The notes beneath the pieces are model-generated. The model was not told the DNA's origin. It saw only the letters and a list, made by a program, of their open reading frames with translations, and did no database searches. A stretch of 22,552 nt of DNA from contig CAJTQX010000013.1 of NCBI GenBank assembly GCA_910578425.1, forward strand, positions 5,447-27,998. The letters run 5' to 3'. Below, piece by piece: positions 13,943 through 21,636 of this stretch. The stretch is from an uncultured Anaerotignum sp. Its GTDB lineage: Bacteria; Bacillota; Clostridia; Lachnospirales; Anaerotignaceae. The translations under genes were made by a program, and so were the position numbers. Every line of letters begins with the position of its first letter. Position 1 is the first letter of the stretch.

Positions 13943-16612
13943 ATGAAAGAGAGGCTGCGCGGGAAACCGCTGCTTCACATGCTGCTTTCGGCAGCGGCGG
14001 TACTGGTCCTGGTCGGCGGCTCCGTACTTGCCTTCGCGATGATTGATGATACCAATTCCGTACATATCCGCGCGGACGAAATCGAGGATTCCACGCTTAT
14101 CATTGGCTCGCACCTGATTTATCTTGGCGCGATGAATGACCAGATATATCAGACCGCTATGGAATCGGCACAGGATGCTTCGCAGTTTAAGCGGTACTAC
14201 AAATCTGAACTGGCAGGCGGCGTATGGTATGACGTGACGGAGGCGGGCGCGCTGGCGGATATTACAACGGCTGGCGTTGTTGTGACAAACAGGGAGATTG
14301 AAGATCTCTACATGACGCACCATACAAAATCAGATGGCATTACCTATGACCTGCGGACAGGGAAATCAGTCTGTGTATTCGATATCAACGATCCATACGA
14401 TTTAGAAGGGCTTTCTGAACTGGAGCCGATCAAAATGCAGTATGACGTTTTGGCGCAGACGCCTGACCTTTCCGAAACAAATGAGCGGGACATGCAGTTG
14501 ATAAAGGAGATTTACGAAAAAGAGCGGAAAACTGAGAAAACAGAGGAACTTGACGCTGCTCTTTATGAATTGCAGATATATTATGAAATACTGATACGCG
14601 ATGGCGCGGACACAGCAATGAGCGATATGGTAATGTCTGTGATGGAAAAAGTCGATGCTGCACGGCGGGCAGAGGTGCTCTCCTCCCTTCAGGACAGCGA
14701 ACTGGAAAACCTGAACCGCGCGGTCGGCAGGGATTATACTTACCTGAAAGGGGAAGTCACAGGAGATTTGGAGGAGGAAGAGACGGAAGCGGAGCCGGAG
14801 GAAGACGATGAGGAACCGGAAGCAGGCGAAGAAGGCGGAGAGGAAGAAGACGCCGGCAGGGCGAAGCTGGACAGCTTTACACTGAATACAGACCTGCTTA
14901 CGGCGATTGGCGAGGCCATCAGCAATGTGCAGGAAAGCTATATTGACGCGGTTTCCAATATGCTGGAGGAAGGAACAACGGTGCTGAGCATGGTGGAGTA
15001 TGAGCTTTCCATGCGGCTGGCAGACAACGCGGCGGCGGAGAACTTTGCGGGCTGTGATGATGCTGTTACGCGGCTCATTTATCTTGAGCGTATCGGCAAC
15101 AGCGTGATACGGGAGGAGGACGCGGAACGGGAGTTTATTGAAACGGAGCTGCTCCCGCGGTCGGAAAGCGCGTACAGGGCGTCCCTGTCCGCGGGCATAG
15201 GGGAGCTTTACCAAACGCTGCCCAGCACGGCGGCGGCAGCAACAAGGGCGAACGTGCTGCGGCAGCAGAAAAATGAAACAGAAATCATTCGCAATGAATT
15301 GCAGTTTATCATACAGGCATATACCAGCCGCATGGCAGCGGAGACGGCAATGGAGCATATTTCGGAACGAATCGAAGGCTGTGACGATTTCCGAAACGGC
15401 ATACGGAACGATGCGTTTGCGGAATATGCGCAGTCCTCTGTGGACGCGCATCTGGACTGGCTGCGGCAGACGCTGACAGGACTTCAGGATTCCCTGGGCA
15501 GCCGGACAATGGATCATTTGATGGAGCAGAAGGAACAGTTACAGACCGAACGCATGACCGCGCTGGATAAGAACCAGCTTTCCATTGCGAAAAAGCTGGA
15601 CGCGCAGATCGCGGCGGTGGATCAGGAAATGGAAGATTTGGAGGACAGCCTGAATGCCGTATTGCAGTCAGACAATACCTCTGAATCGGAAAAGGCGCGG
15701 GCCGCGGCACAGCTGGGCGAACGGAACGCTTCCGCCGCGCTGCGGGCAATGCGCCAGAATGCTTTGGACGATCTGCGGGACGGCAATCTGGAAGGCGTGG
15801 AAAATATTGTTGACGGCGTCGGCGCGCTGGCGTCGGTACAGCCGGAGGGCGCGCTGGGCGCACTGAAGGACATTTATCAGGAGCTTTCCAATCAGGAATT
15901 GACAGGCGCGGGCGCGAATACGGGTGCGGTCAGGGACCTGCTTTCCAAAGTGGAGGAGGTCACAGCGGAGCAGATGTCCAATTTTACGAACGATTTTTCC
16001 AAGGCGGATATTGCGCGGCTGATACAGGGCTTTTTGGAGGAAAACGGCGGCGATGTTGAGCTGCCTGTGGAGGGCCTTTTGGATTCGCTGACGCTGGAAA
16101 GCCTGATGAAGGGCATGACGGAGGAGCAGACGGCGGCTGTGCTGGCAGGGTTGGAGATGTACGCGGAGCAGACCGGCGCGGAGGCGGCGAAGCAGGTAGT
16201 ATCGAATTACGGCAAGGCTGCGCTGGGAGAGGAAAACAGGTATGTGTTCCAGCGGCTTTCCGCAGAGCCGGAAACGGAATTCGCGCCGACGGACAAGATT
16301 GCCTTAATCTGTAGATACCGTTATATTTTCAATGACAGCCAGAAAGCGGTTACGCTCCAGCAGGGCAGCCTGTATTATAAATTCCGCGCGTTTGACAGAA
16401 TCGCGGAAAAGGGCGGAACGATAGAGGACATGAGCAGGCCGGCAGGGTTCCAGGGCGTAATCTATATCCCCTGGGACGCGGCGGAAGGATATTTTGGGCT
16501 GGAGGTCATGTATTTGCAGGGGACTTCCTGCGGACTGCTGCTGACGGAGGAAATGAAGGCGTCAGCAACTGCATTTCTGGATTACTTGCTGGAAGCGGGA
16601 GGGGAGGCATAA
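13943..16612 (+). CDS. Large membrane-anchored helical protein with acidic linker
   Basis: An 889-residue protein of no family I recognise. A short basic start (KERLRGK) and a hydrophobic segment at about 12-34 make an N-terminal anchor or uncleaved signal, so most of it should lie outside the membrane. Residues about 274-302 are a run of glutamate and aspartate with few other residues (around GDLEEEETEAEPEEDDEEPE). The stretch from about 310 to 770 is strongly helical, with heptad-like segments around LMEQKEQLQTERMTALDKNQ, so coiled coils or long bundles are likely. The last 100 residues (from about FAPTDKIALICRYRY) are beta-rich. It follows the TolC-like gene by 21 bp and its stop abuts the ATG of the DUF4255 gene. 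A spanning or anchoring role between membrane, wall and CIS is inferred. Confidence 0.6.
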   Translation: MKERLRGKPLLHMLLSAAAVLVLVGGSVLAFAMIDDTNSVHIRADEIEDSTLIIGSHLIYLGAMNDQIYQTAMESAQDASQFKRYYKSELAGGVWYDVTEAGALADITTAGVVVTNREIEDLYMTHHTKSDGITYDLRTGKSVCVFDINDPYDLEGLSELEPIKMQYDVLAQTPDLSETNERDMQLIKEIYEKERKTEKTEELDAALYELQIYYEILIRDGADTAMSDMVMSVMEKVDAARRAEVLSSLQDSELENLNRAVGRDYTYLKGEVTGDLEEEETEAEPEEDDEEPEAGEEGGEEEDAGRAKLDSFTLNTDLLTAIGEAISNVQESYIDAVSNMLEEGTTVLSMVEYELSMRLADNAAAENFAGCDDAVTRLIYLERIGNSVIREEDAEREFIETELLPRSESAYRASLSAGIGELYQTLPSTAAAATRANVLRQQKNETEIIRNELQFIIQAYTSRMAAETAMEHISERIEGCDDFRNGIRNDAFAEYAQSSVDAHLDWLRQTLTGLQDSLGSRTMDHLMEQKEQLQTERMTALDKNQLSIAKKLDAQIAAVDQEMEDLEDSLNAVLQSDNTSESEKARAAAQLGERNASAALRAMRQNALDDLRDGNLEGVENIVDGVGALASVQPEGALGALKDIYQELSNQELTGAGANTGAVRDLLSKVEEVTAEQMSNFTNDFSKADIARLIQGFLEENGGDVELPVEGLLDSLTLESLMKGMTEEQTAAVLAGLEMYAEQTGAEAAKQVVSNYGKAALGEENRYVFQRLSAEPETEFAPTDKIALICRYRYIFNDSQKAVTLQQGSLYYKFRAFDRIAEKGGTIEDMSRPAGFQGVIYIPWDAAEGYFGLEVMYLQGTSCGLLLTEEMKASATAFLDYLLEAGGEA

Positions 16613-17209
16613 ATGGCGGATTATCCGATTATTGCGGACGTGAGCAATTACATTGTGCGGACGCTGCGGGGGAAGATGTGTCCGGAGCCGATTCCTTCCG
16701 CGAACAATATACAGGTATCCTCTCCGGCGGATCAGGATGTGGACTATATTCTGGGGCTGTATCTTTATGATATACGGGAAACGGCGGGCATGAGCACGCC
16801 GCCGTATATGCCGACCGGAAGGGTCAGGCTCCAGAAAGCTCCCAGACCATACGACCTGTATTATATGGTGTTTATTAACGGCTCATCTCAGATGGGGCTG
16901 AAGGCTTTGGATATCCAGAAGATACTGGGACGGGCGGCGCAGATCGTGAATGACAATAATTCCGTTTTACCGAACCAGCTCCAGACATGGCTGGAAAGCA
17001 ACGAGCCGCCGATTACCCTGACGCAGGCGAAAATTACGCTTGAGGAAAAGGTCAGGGTATGGCAGGCGATCAACAAGCCATATCAGGTCAGCCTGTTTTA
17101 TAAGGCAGGGCCGGTATTTTTGTCCAGCGAGGTTGTTATCGACGCGCCGAGGGTCGTCGATGCGACCTTTGGAATATATGCAAGAGGCGCGAACGATACG
17201 AACGAGTAA
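16613..17209 (+). CDS. DUF4255 / Pvc16-like CIS protein
   Basis: A 198-residue protein with the features of the DUF4255 (Pvc16 N-terminal) family found in extracellular CIS and related phage tails: an IIADVSNYIVRTLR opening helix, VDYILGLYLYDIRET, and RPYDLYYMVFING, matching the family pattern ISLFLYxIREN ... PPLxLDLxYLLTxY. Afp16 is linked to tail termination and stabilisation in Afp-type particles, so this protein probably caps or finishes the tail end. It starts directly after the preceding stop codon, with GGGGAGG just upstream inside the 889-aa gene, suggesting translational coupling. It opens the tail structural block. Confidence 0.85.
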   Translation: MADYPIIADVSNYIVRTLRGKMCPEPIPSANNIQVSSPADQDVDYILGLYLYDIRETAGMSTPPYMPTGRVRLQKAPRPYDLYYMVFINGSSQMGLKALDIQKILGRAAQIVNDNNSVLPNQLQTWLESNEPPITLTQAKITLEEKVRVWQAINKPYQVSLFYKAGPVFLSSEVVIDAPRVVDATFGIYARGANDTNE

Positions 17210-17221
17210 GGAAGGAGGCAG

Positions 17222-17992
17222 ATGCCGATGGAAGCGCAGGCGGAGATACGCCACCGTCTGGATATCGCGCTGCGGCTGATCGACAGTGTCAGCGGCAGGG
17301 CGATAGAGGAAAGCAGCGTACACTTTTCCCCGCAGAAAGCAGGGGAGACGCCGCTGCGCAAGGGCGGCGGGATTTACCTGTTCCTGAATACCGGACGGGA
17401 GCCGCATGAAATAGGGGTTGACGTCTACGGATATGAACCACGAAGATTTATGCTGGATTACCCTGAGCCGGAGGAACGGCTGCCTATCCGAGAGGTATAC
17501 CTGCTTCCGCTCGACGACCCGACACGGGATGATATCCTGACCCTACGGGGGAGGCTGCCGGGGATAGAGGCGATAGAAGCAGTTTCACTGACGGAGGCGG
17601 ACTGCTATATCAAAGCGTTTGACGCCAGAAAAAAGAGCATGGTGGTGCTGAACCAGCGCAGCAGCCGGTTCCACCATATCCATTACGGGCTGCTCAATCG
17701 GGAAGGGGACGCTTATGAACACTTTGAGGTGGAGGAGGAGCTTTCTCTGTATGAGATCAAATGCAGGAAGGCTTTGGAGCGGGAATTCCAGGTGAATCAG
17801 CCAATCGCGCGGGTCATTTTCGGACAGACCACAGAACAGGGAGAATATGTTTTGAAGGTTCCGAACGGGGAACACGCCCGGTACCTTGTGCGGTTTGAAG
17901 CAGGAGGAAAGGAATATTTTCAGAAGGTGGACTTCCACACAGGCGGAACCCTTTTGGAATATCAGGAACAAACAGAGGAAAAGGAGGGTTAA
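17222..17992 (+). CDS. Beta-rich CIS-associated hypothetical protein
   Basis: A 256-residue protein I do not recognise by name. The first 100 residues (RLDIALRLIDSVSGRAIEE, GIYLFLNTG, IGVDVYGYEPRRF, IREVYLLPLD) have the rhythm of a transthyretin- or carboxypeptidase-regulatory-like beta sandwich. The second half repeats the theme, closing with GEYVLKVPNGEHARYLVRFEAGGKEYFQKVDF, so it may hold two such domains. No membrane segment is visible. GGAGG at 17214-17218 is 3 bp from the ATG at 17222 and 9 bp from an in-frame ATG at 17228, so the true start may be the second one. It sits between the DUF4255 and PAAR-like genes with the next ATG abutting its stop. A role in tip or baseplate, or as a spike adaptor, is a guess from position. 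Confidence 0.6.
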   Translation: MPMEAQAEIRHRLDIALRLIDSVSGRAIEESSVHFSPQKAGETPLRKGGGIYLFLNTGREPHEIGVDVYGYEPRRFMLDYPEPEERLPIREVYLLPLDDPTRDDILTLRGRLPGIEAIEAVSLTEADCYIKAFDARKKSMVVLNQRSSRFHHIHYGLLNREGDAYEHFEVEEELSLYEIKCRKALEREFQVNQPIARVIFGQTTEQGEYVLKVPNGEHARYLVRFEAGGKEYFQKVDFHTGGTLLEYQEQTEEKEG

Positions 17993-18385
17993 ATGGGAGC
18001 GGCAGTAGTAAGCGGGGCGGTACTGATGTGTCCTTTCGGTACAATGACAGCGCAGCTGAACGCAACGTCGCAGGTTTCGATATTTGGGGCGTCAAAGCCC
18101 ATTGCGACGATTATGGATATATCCCCGGGGAGCAATATACCGCCCTTTGGAATGTGTATGTCCCTGGCGAACCCTCAGGTTGCGGCGGCAACGGCAGCGG
18201 CACTTGGCGTGCTGACGCCCCAGCCCTGCATGATGACGCCGGCGGGGCCATGGCAGGCGGCAAAGCCGACACTGATGGTCGGCGGCAAACCGATTCTGAC
18301 ACAGGAGGCCATGCTGCTGTGCGGCATGGGCATGGGGTCGATTTCCATTATCTCCCCGGGACAGATGAAGATAATAGTTGGATAA
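17993..18385 (+). CDS. DUF4280 PAAR-like spike tip protein
   Basis: A 130-residue protein closely matching the DUF4280 PAAR-like family: GAVLMCPFGT near the start, then ATIMDISPGSNIPPFGMC, SLANPQVAAATAAALGVLTP, PCMMTPAGPW and a final MLLCGMGMG segment. The four cysteines in these motifs are typical of the family. Such proteins are thought to sharpen the spike of contractile injection machines and sometimes carry effectors, but this one is of bare length without an extension. It starts directly after the preceding stop, with AAGGAGG upstream. Unusually for a tip, its gene lies upstream of sheath and tube. Confidence 0.93.
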   Translation: MGAAVVSGAVLMCPFGTMTAQLNATSQVSIFGASKPIATIMDISPGSNIPPFGMCMSLANPQVAAATAAALGVLTPQPCMMTPAGPWQAAKPTLMVGGKPILTQEAMLLCGMGMGSISIISPGQMKIIVG

Positions 18386-18418
18386 GGCAGGAAAGGATCA
18401 TTTTAAGGAGGAAAGAGC

Positions 18419-20128
18419 ATGGCAGAATATTTATCACCTGGTGTATACGTTGAGGAATATGACAATTCCCCTCGTTCCATAGAAGGCGTTGGGACAAGCG
18501 CGGCAGGCTTTATCGGCCTTGCGGAAAAGGGGCAGACAGTCGGCGCGCCTGTGCTGGTCACCAGCTTTGCGGCGTTCCGCAAGAGCTTCGGCGGATTTTT
18601 GAGCGAATTTACACATGAGCAGTACCGCTATCTGGCGTATGCGGTCGAACAGTTTTTTGCAAACGGCGGCACACGCTGCTATGTCAGCCGCGTTGCACCG
18701 GAGGACGCAGCATGTGCGAAGAAGGAAACAGGCATTCTTTCTTTTGAGGCGGCGAACGAAGGAAAATGGGGCAACCGTATCCAGATTACCTTTTCCATGA
18801 TCGCGAAAAAGAAAATGCAGCTGATGGAAAAAACAGGGGAAACGACATATGCCGCGAAATCCGCGGAGGGCTTCCGAGAAGGCGATATTGTAAAAGCGGG
18901 AGAGGAATACAACCGTATCCAGACGATTTATGACAATATGGTATCGTTTGAAAAGCCGTTTGCGGCAGAGGTCGTTGACGCGGGCATCATTCCCAGTGTG
19001 CTGGTTTATCTGGTGGAAACGGACGTGCTGGTGCGCTACAACGATGAGGCGGAGGTTTATAACGGTCTGAGCTTTAACCCTGTCGCAAGCAATTACATAA
19101 CGACGAAGATGTCCGGCAGCGAGCTGGTAAAGGTTACGGCAAAGCCGCTTGAGGAGGCCGGCAACCCTGTTGCGGCGATACTCGGCGGGGACAAAACGAG
19201 CGGCATGGTGACGCTGGAGGGCGGCAGCGACGGTACTATCGACAAGGTGACGGCAGGCACATTCATCGGTGAGGACAATGGCCCGGGGCAGCGGACGGGC
19301 ATACAGGCGTTCATTGAGAATAACCAGGTCAGCATGGTGGCCGTACCCGGCATTACGATACCGGAAGTGGTCGTATCTTTGGTGGGTCACTGTGAAAACA
19401 TGAAAAACCGCGTGGCGGTGCTGGATATGCCAGCGGATATGGCGAAGCCGAAGGATCTGATCGAATACCGCGGCATGATCGACAGCACATACGCGGCAAT
19501 GTACCACCCCTGGATACAGGTATATGACAGGGCGGCGAAAAAGCCTGGCTTTATCCCTCCCTCCGGCGCGGTGATGGGCATTTACGCGCGGACGGATATG
19601 ACGCGCGGCGTGCATAAGGCACCCGCAAATGAACCGGTATACTGCACAGGGCTGAAGACGAATTACACAAAGAGCGAACAGGATATTTTGAATCCGGAGG
19701 GCGTAAACCTGATCCGTCAGATTCCGGGGCAGGGCATCCGCGTATGGGGCGCAAGAACGGCGAGCAGCAACGCGACATTCCGCTATATCAATGTCCGCAG
19801 GCTTTTCATCTATGTGGAAGAAAGCATCAAGGCAAATACAAACTGGGTGGTATTCGAGCCGAACGATGTAACGCTGTGGTCGAGAGTCAATCTGACGGTA
19901 TCCACATTCCTTGACAATATGTGGAGGAGCGGCATGCTGGCGGGAGCAAGCCCCGCGGAAGGGTATTTCGTGGAGATTGGCAGCACAACGATGACAAGGG
20001 ACGACATTATGAACGGCAGGCTGATCTGCAACATCGGCATTGCGCCGACACGCCCCGCGGAATTTGTTATCTTCCGCGTATCCCAGCTGACAGCGGAGGC
20101 CGGCGGCGGAGAAGCGGCAGCGGAATAA
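18419..20128 (+). CDS. Contractile tail sheath protein
   Basis: A 569-residue sheath subunit. The N-terminus is diagnostic: YLSPGVYVEEYDNSPRSIEGVGTSAAGFIGLAEKG, followed by a FGG...YLAYAVEQFFANGGTRCYVSRV segment, as in phage and CIS sheath families. The C-terminal domain that meets the tube and neighbours is also clear: INVRRLFIYVEESIKANTNWVVFEPND, then WSRVNLTVSTFLDNMWRSGMLAGAS and a closing GIAPTRPAEFVIFRVSQLT. The middle third carries the surface-exposed insertion usual in this family. AAGGAGG lies 7 bp before the ATG. Only one sheath gene is seen here, where Afp/PVC clusters carry several. Contraction of this sheath would drive the tube. Confidence 0.97.
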   Translation: MAEYLSPGVYVEEYDNSPRSIEGVGTSAAGFIGLAEKGQTVGAPVLVTSFAAFRKSFGGFLSEFTHEQYRYLAYAVEQFFANGGTRCYVSRVAPEDAACAKKETGILSFEAANEGKWGNRIQITFSMIAKKKMQLMEKTGETTYAAKSAEGFREGDIVKAGEEYNRIQTIYDNMVSFEKPFAAEVVDAGIIPSVLVYLVETDVLVRYNDEAEVYNGLSFNPVASNYITTKMSGSELVKVTAKPLEEAGNPVAAILGGDKTSGMVTLEGGSDGTIDKVTAGTFIGEDNGPGQRTGIQAFIENNQVSMVAVPGITIPEVVVSLVGHCENMKNRVAVLDMPADMAKPKDLIEYRGMIDSTYAAMYHPWIQVYDRAAKKPGFIPPSGAVMGIYARTDMTRGVHKAPANEPVYCTGLKTNYTKSEQDILNPEGVNLIRQIPGQGIRVWGARTASSNATFRYINVRRLFIYVEESIKANTNWVVFEPNDVTLWSRVNLTVSTFLDNMWRSGMLAGASPAEGYFVEIGSTTMTRDDIMNGRLICNIGIAPTRPAEFVIFRVSQLTAEAGGGEAAAE

Positions 20129-20198
20129 CACACAGGCGGACGGACAGGACGGGCATTTTGGCCGCATAGAAAAAATGAGCAAAGGAGAATGATAAAAT

Positions 20199-20693
20199 AT
20201 GGGAACTTATGCAAATGAGGCAGGAATGGCTTACCCCTTGACCAAGATGAATTTCCTCATTACGGTAGACGGCGTGAGCGGGACTGCGGCTTTCAGCGAG
20301 GTCAGCGGCATTGAGGCCACTGTGGACGTGATCGAGTTCCGGCAGGGCAATTCAGGTTCTTTGGCTCCTGTGAAGATTCCAGGGCTGGTAAAGCATGGGA
20401 ATGTGACGCTGAAATTTGGCTATACACTGGACAGCGCGTTCAAAACATGGATACAGGAATGTGTCAGCGAAACAAGGGGCGAGATTCCCCGCAGCCGCGT
20501 CCAGATTGAGATGATTGACATTAACGGCGGCGCGCCTAAGACGATTGTGGAATCTATTTCCGGTACAAGAGTATGGGTGCTGACAAACGCATGGGTATCG
20601 AAATATAACGCGCCGGACCTGAACGCTTCTACAAGCGAGGTGGCGATTGAGTCTGTAGAGCTGGCTTATGAGGAACTGATTATACCCAACTGA
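20199..20693 (+). CDS. Tail tube protein (T4 gp19 / Afp1-like)
   Basis: A 164-residue inner tube subunit. It matches the gp19-like tube family: NFLITVDGVSGTAAFSEVSGIEATVDVIEFRQGNSGSLAPVKIPGLVKHGNVTLKFGYTLD, then an exchanged-strand end ESVELAYEELII. Length fits the family (about 145-170). AAAGGAG precedes the ATG with rather long spacing (about 11 bp). It follows the sheath gene by 70 bp and precedes a strong hairpin at 20718-20763, perhaps linked to a high requirement for tube and sheath compared with the genes beyond. Confidence 0.95.
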   Translation: MGTYANEAGMAYPLTKMNFLITVDGVSGTAAFSEVSGIEATVDVIEFRQGNSGSLAPVKIPGLVKHGNVTLKFGYTLDSAFKTWIQECVSETRGEIPRSRVQIEMIDINGGAPKTIVESISGTRVWVLTNAWVSKYNAPDLNASTSEVAIESVELAYEELIIPN

Positions 20694-20717
20694 TTTAGAA
20701 TATTGCAGGAAAAACAA

Positions 20718-20763
20718 TTTTCCCCGGCCCTGCCGCAAATGCGGCAGGGCATGGCTGGGGAAA
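20718..20763 (+). promoter_or_regulatory. Strong hairpin after the tube gene
   Basis: GCCCTGCCGC (20727-20736) pairs perfectly with GCGGCAGGGC (20741-20750) around an AAAT loop. An outer stem TTTCCCC (20719-20725) and GGGGAAA (20757-20763) can lengthen it. No T run follows, so it is not a classical intrinsic terminator. It may protect the 3' end of sheath-tube mRNA, or partly reduce read-through to the downstream assembly genes. Confidence 0.6.
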
Positions 20764-20772
20764 GGAAAACAG

Positions 20773-20968
20773 ATGGCTGAATTTTGCTTTGGAGGAAAAC
20801 TGCCGGCTCAGGACGAAGTTTCCTTCCTGCAAGGTCTGCGGCAAAGGGGTAGCCCAAGGCAAAATTAAACTATCTGACTTCAATATTTGCATGGCATGGA
20901 TGCGGCTGGGAAAAAGAATAATGAATTTGGTATACGGATTTCCGCAAAGCGTCAGCTTTGCGCAATAA
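20773..20968 (+). pseudogene. Possible frameshifted remnant of a small zinc-ribbon protein
   Basis: An ATG at 20773 with a GGAAAGGA-type site opens a 31-codon frame (to 20868). One base out of phase, the frame from about 20789 to 20968 encodes CKVCGKGVAQGKIKLSDFNIC followed by MAW, resembling CxxCGK...KLxDxxICxxC of short zinc ribbons such as DUF4428, with a tryptophan where the last cysteine is expected. Joining the frames needs a one-base shift and the final cysteine is missing, so it looks decayed. Chance resemblance is possible over so short a stretch. Confidence 0.3.
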
Positions 20969-21025
20969 AGTTTAGGATCAAACCCTTTTCAAAGGGTTTG
21001 TGGGGGTTGGGGGCAAAGCCCCCAA
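20939..21025 (+). repeat. Dispersed palindromic repeat, copy B
   Basis: It consists of three stem-loops in a row: CGCAAAGC/GCTTTGCG (20943-20950 and 20955-20962, GTCA loop), AAACCCTTT/AAAGGGTTT (20980-20988 and 20991-20999), and TTGGGGGC/GCCCCCAA (21007-21014 and 21018-21025). It matches copy A at 11716-11834 read on the opposite strand, and is more compact. It ends about 35 bp before the next gene and could also form structured leader RNA for it. Confidence 0.75.
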
Positions 21026-21059
21026 TAAAGAAAAAACAAAGAAACGAAAGGAGTACGGC

Positions 21060-21422
21060 ATGGAAACAGTTTATGAATTTACGCTGCCAAAGGGCTATGT
21101 AGACAATATGGGAGAAGTCCATAGACGGGGGAAGATGCGGCTGGCAACGGCAGGCGATGAGATCAGCGCGACACGTGACCCGCGCGTATTAAGCAACCCT
21201 TCTTACCTGACGGTCGTTATCCTGTCCAAGGTGATTATGGAAATCGAAGGGCTGGAGGTTATCACGCCGACGCATATTGAACGGCTGTTTACCGCCGACC
21301 TGGCGTTTTTGCAGGATATGTACCAGAAGATCAACGATATTACGCCGCCTGTGATGCAGGTAGTCTGCCCGGAATGCGGCCACAGGCACGAGGTGCCGAT
21401 AAATTTTACGCAAGAGGGATAA
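21060..21422 (+). CDS. CIS/phage tail assembly protein with CxxC knuckle
   Basis: A 120-residue protein of the tail-assembly (chaperone-like) type common next to tube genes in CIS clusters and some phages. Features are GKMRLATAGDEISATRDPRVLSNPSYLTVVILSKVI, THIERLFTADLAFLQDMYQKIN, and a terminal CPECGHRHEV which is half of a zinc-ribbon-like motif. In the family this end usually reads vxCPeCghxfev. The ATG at 21060 follows AAGGAG with about 6-bp spacing; an open frame extends upstream into the repeat but without a good start. The next gene begins 20 bp after its stop. Confidence 0.8.
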   Translation: METVYEFTLPKGYVDNMGEVHRRGKMRLATAGDEISATRDPRVLSNPSYLTVVILSKVIMEIEGLEVITPTHIERLFTADLAFLQDMYQKINDITPPVMQVVCPECGHRHEVPINFTQEG

Positions 21423-21442
21423 CGCTTTATCCGGAAAAGGAA

Positions 21443-21625
21443 ATGTACCGGGAAATGTCTTTCATTTCCTATTATTTCCATTGGAGCAGCGGGGAGGTGC
21501 TTGCCCTTGACCATGTGTCAAGACGGAGATGGTGCAGCGAGATCAGCGCGATCAATCAGGAGCTGACTCCCTCGAAGCAGGGGAAGGAAAAGAGCATTTT
21601 GGATATGAAGCCGACCAGAAGGTGA
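21443..21625 (+). CDS. Small DUF6760-like CIS protein
   Basis: About 60 residues, with MSFISYYFHWSSGEVLALDHVSRRRWCSEISAINQEL. This matches the short helical proteins found directly after the tail assembly gene in CIS clusters (pattern IAYxFHWxxxxILxLxHxERRxWVxEIxxIN; DUF6760). Function is not known to me. The start is uncertain: ATG 21443 has a GGAAAAGG stretch upstream, ATG 21455 is closest to the conserved core. A longer in-frame ATG at 21374 would overlap the preceding gene by 49 bases and is less likely. The next gene starts 11 bp after its stop, with its ribosome binding site overlapping the stop codon. Confidence 0.7.
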   Translation: MYREMSFISYYFHWSSGEVLALDHVSRRRWCSEISAINQELTPSKQGKEKSILDMKPTRR

Positions 21626-21636
21626 GGTGAAACGGT

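Larger units (their letters stand above)
20694..21059. other. 366-bp gap: hairpin, possible zinc-ribbon remnant, repeat copy B
   Basis: The largest gap within the operon. It contains a strong hairpin near its left end, an apparent degenerate small coding stretch in the middle, and repeat copy B at the right. I see no promoter with good -35 and -10 elements, though the AT-rich 20911-20940 stretch could be one. The parts are listed separately. Confidence 0.7.

Noticed and set aside
14764..14866. Acidic coding stretch considered as a tandem DNA repeat
   Set aside because: It is low complexity at the protein level only; the codons do not form a regular repeat unit.
18434..20182. 582-codon minus-strand frame opposite the sheath gene
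   Set aside because: It mirrors the sheath gene and gives a Cys/His/Arg-rich product with no motif; the plus strand is an unmistakable sheath.
21007..21025. Intrinsic terminator before the tail assembly gene
   Set aside because: The stem is strong but no T run follows on either strand, and it is part of the dispersed repeat.
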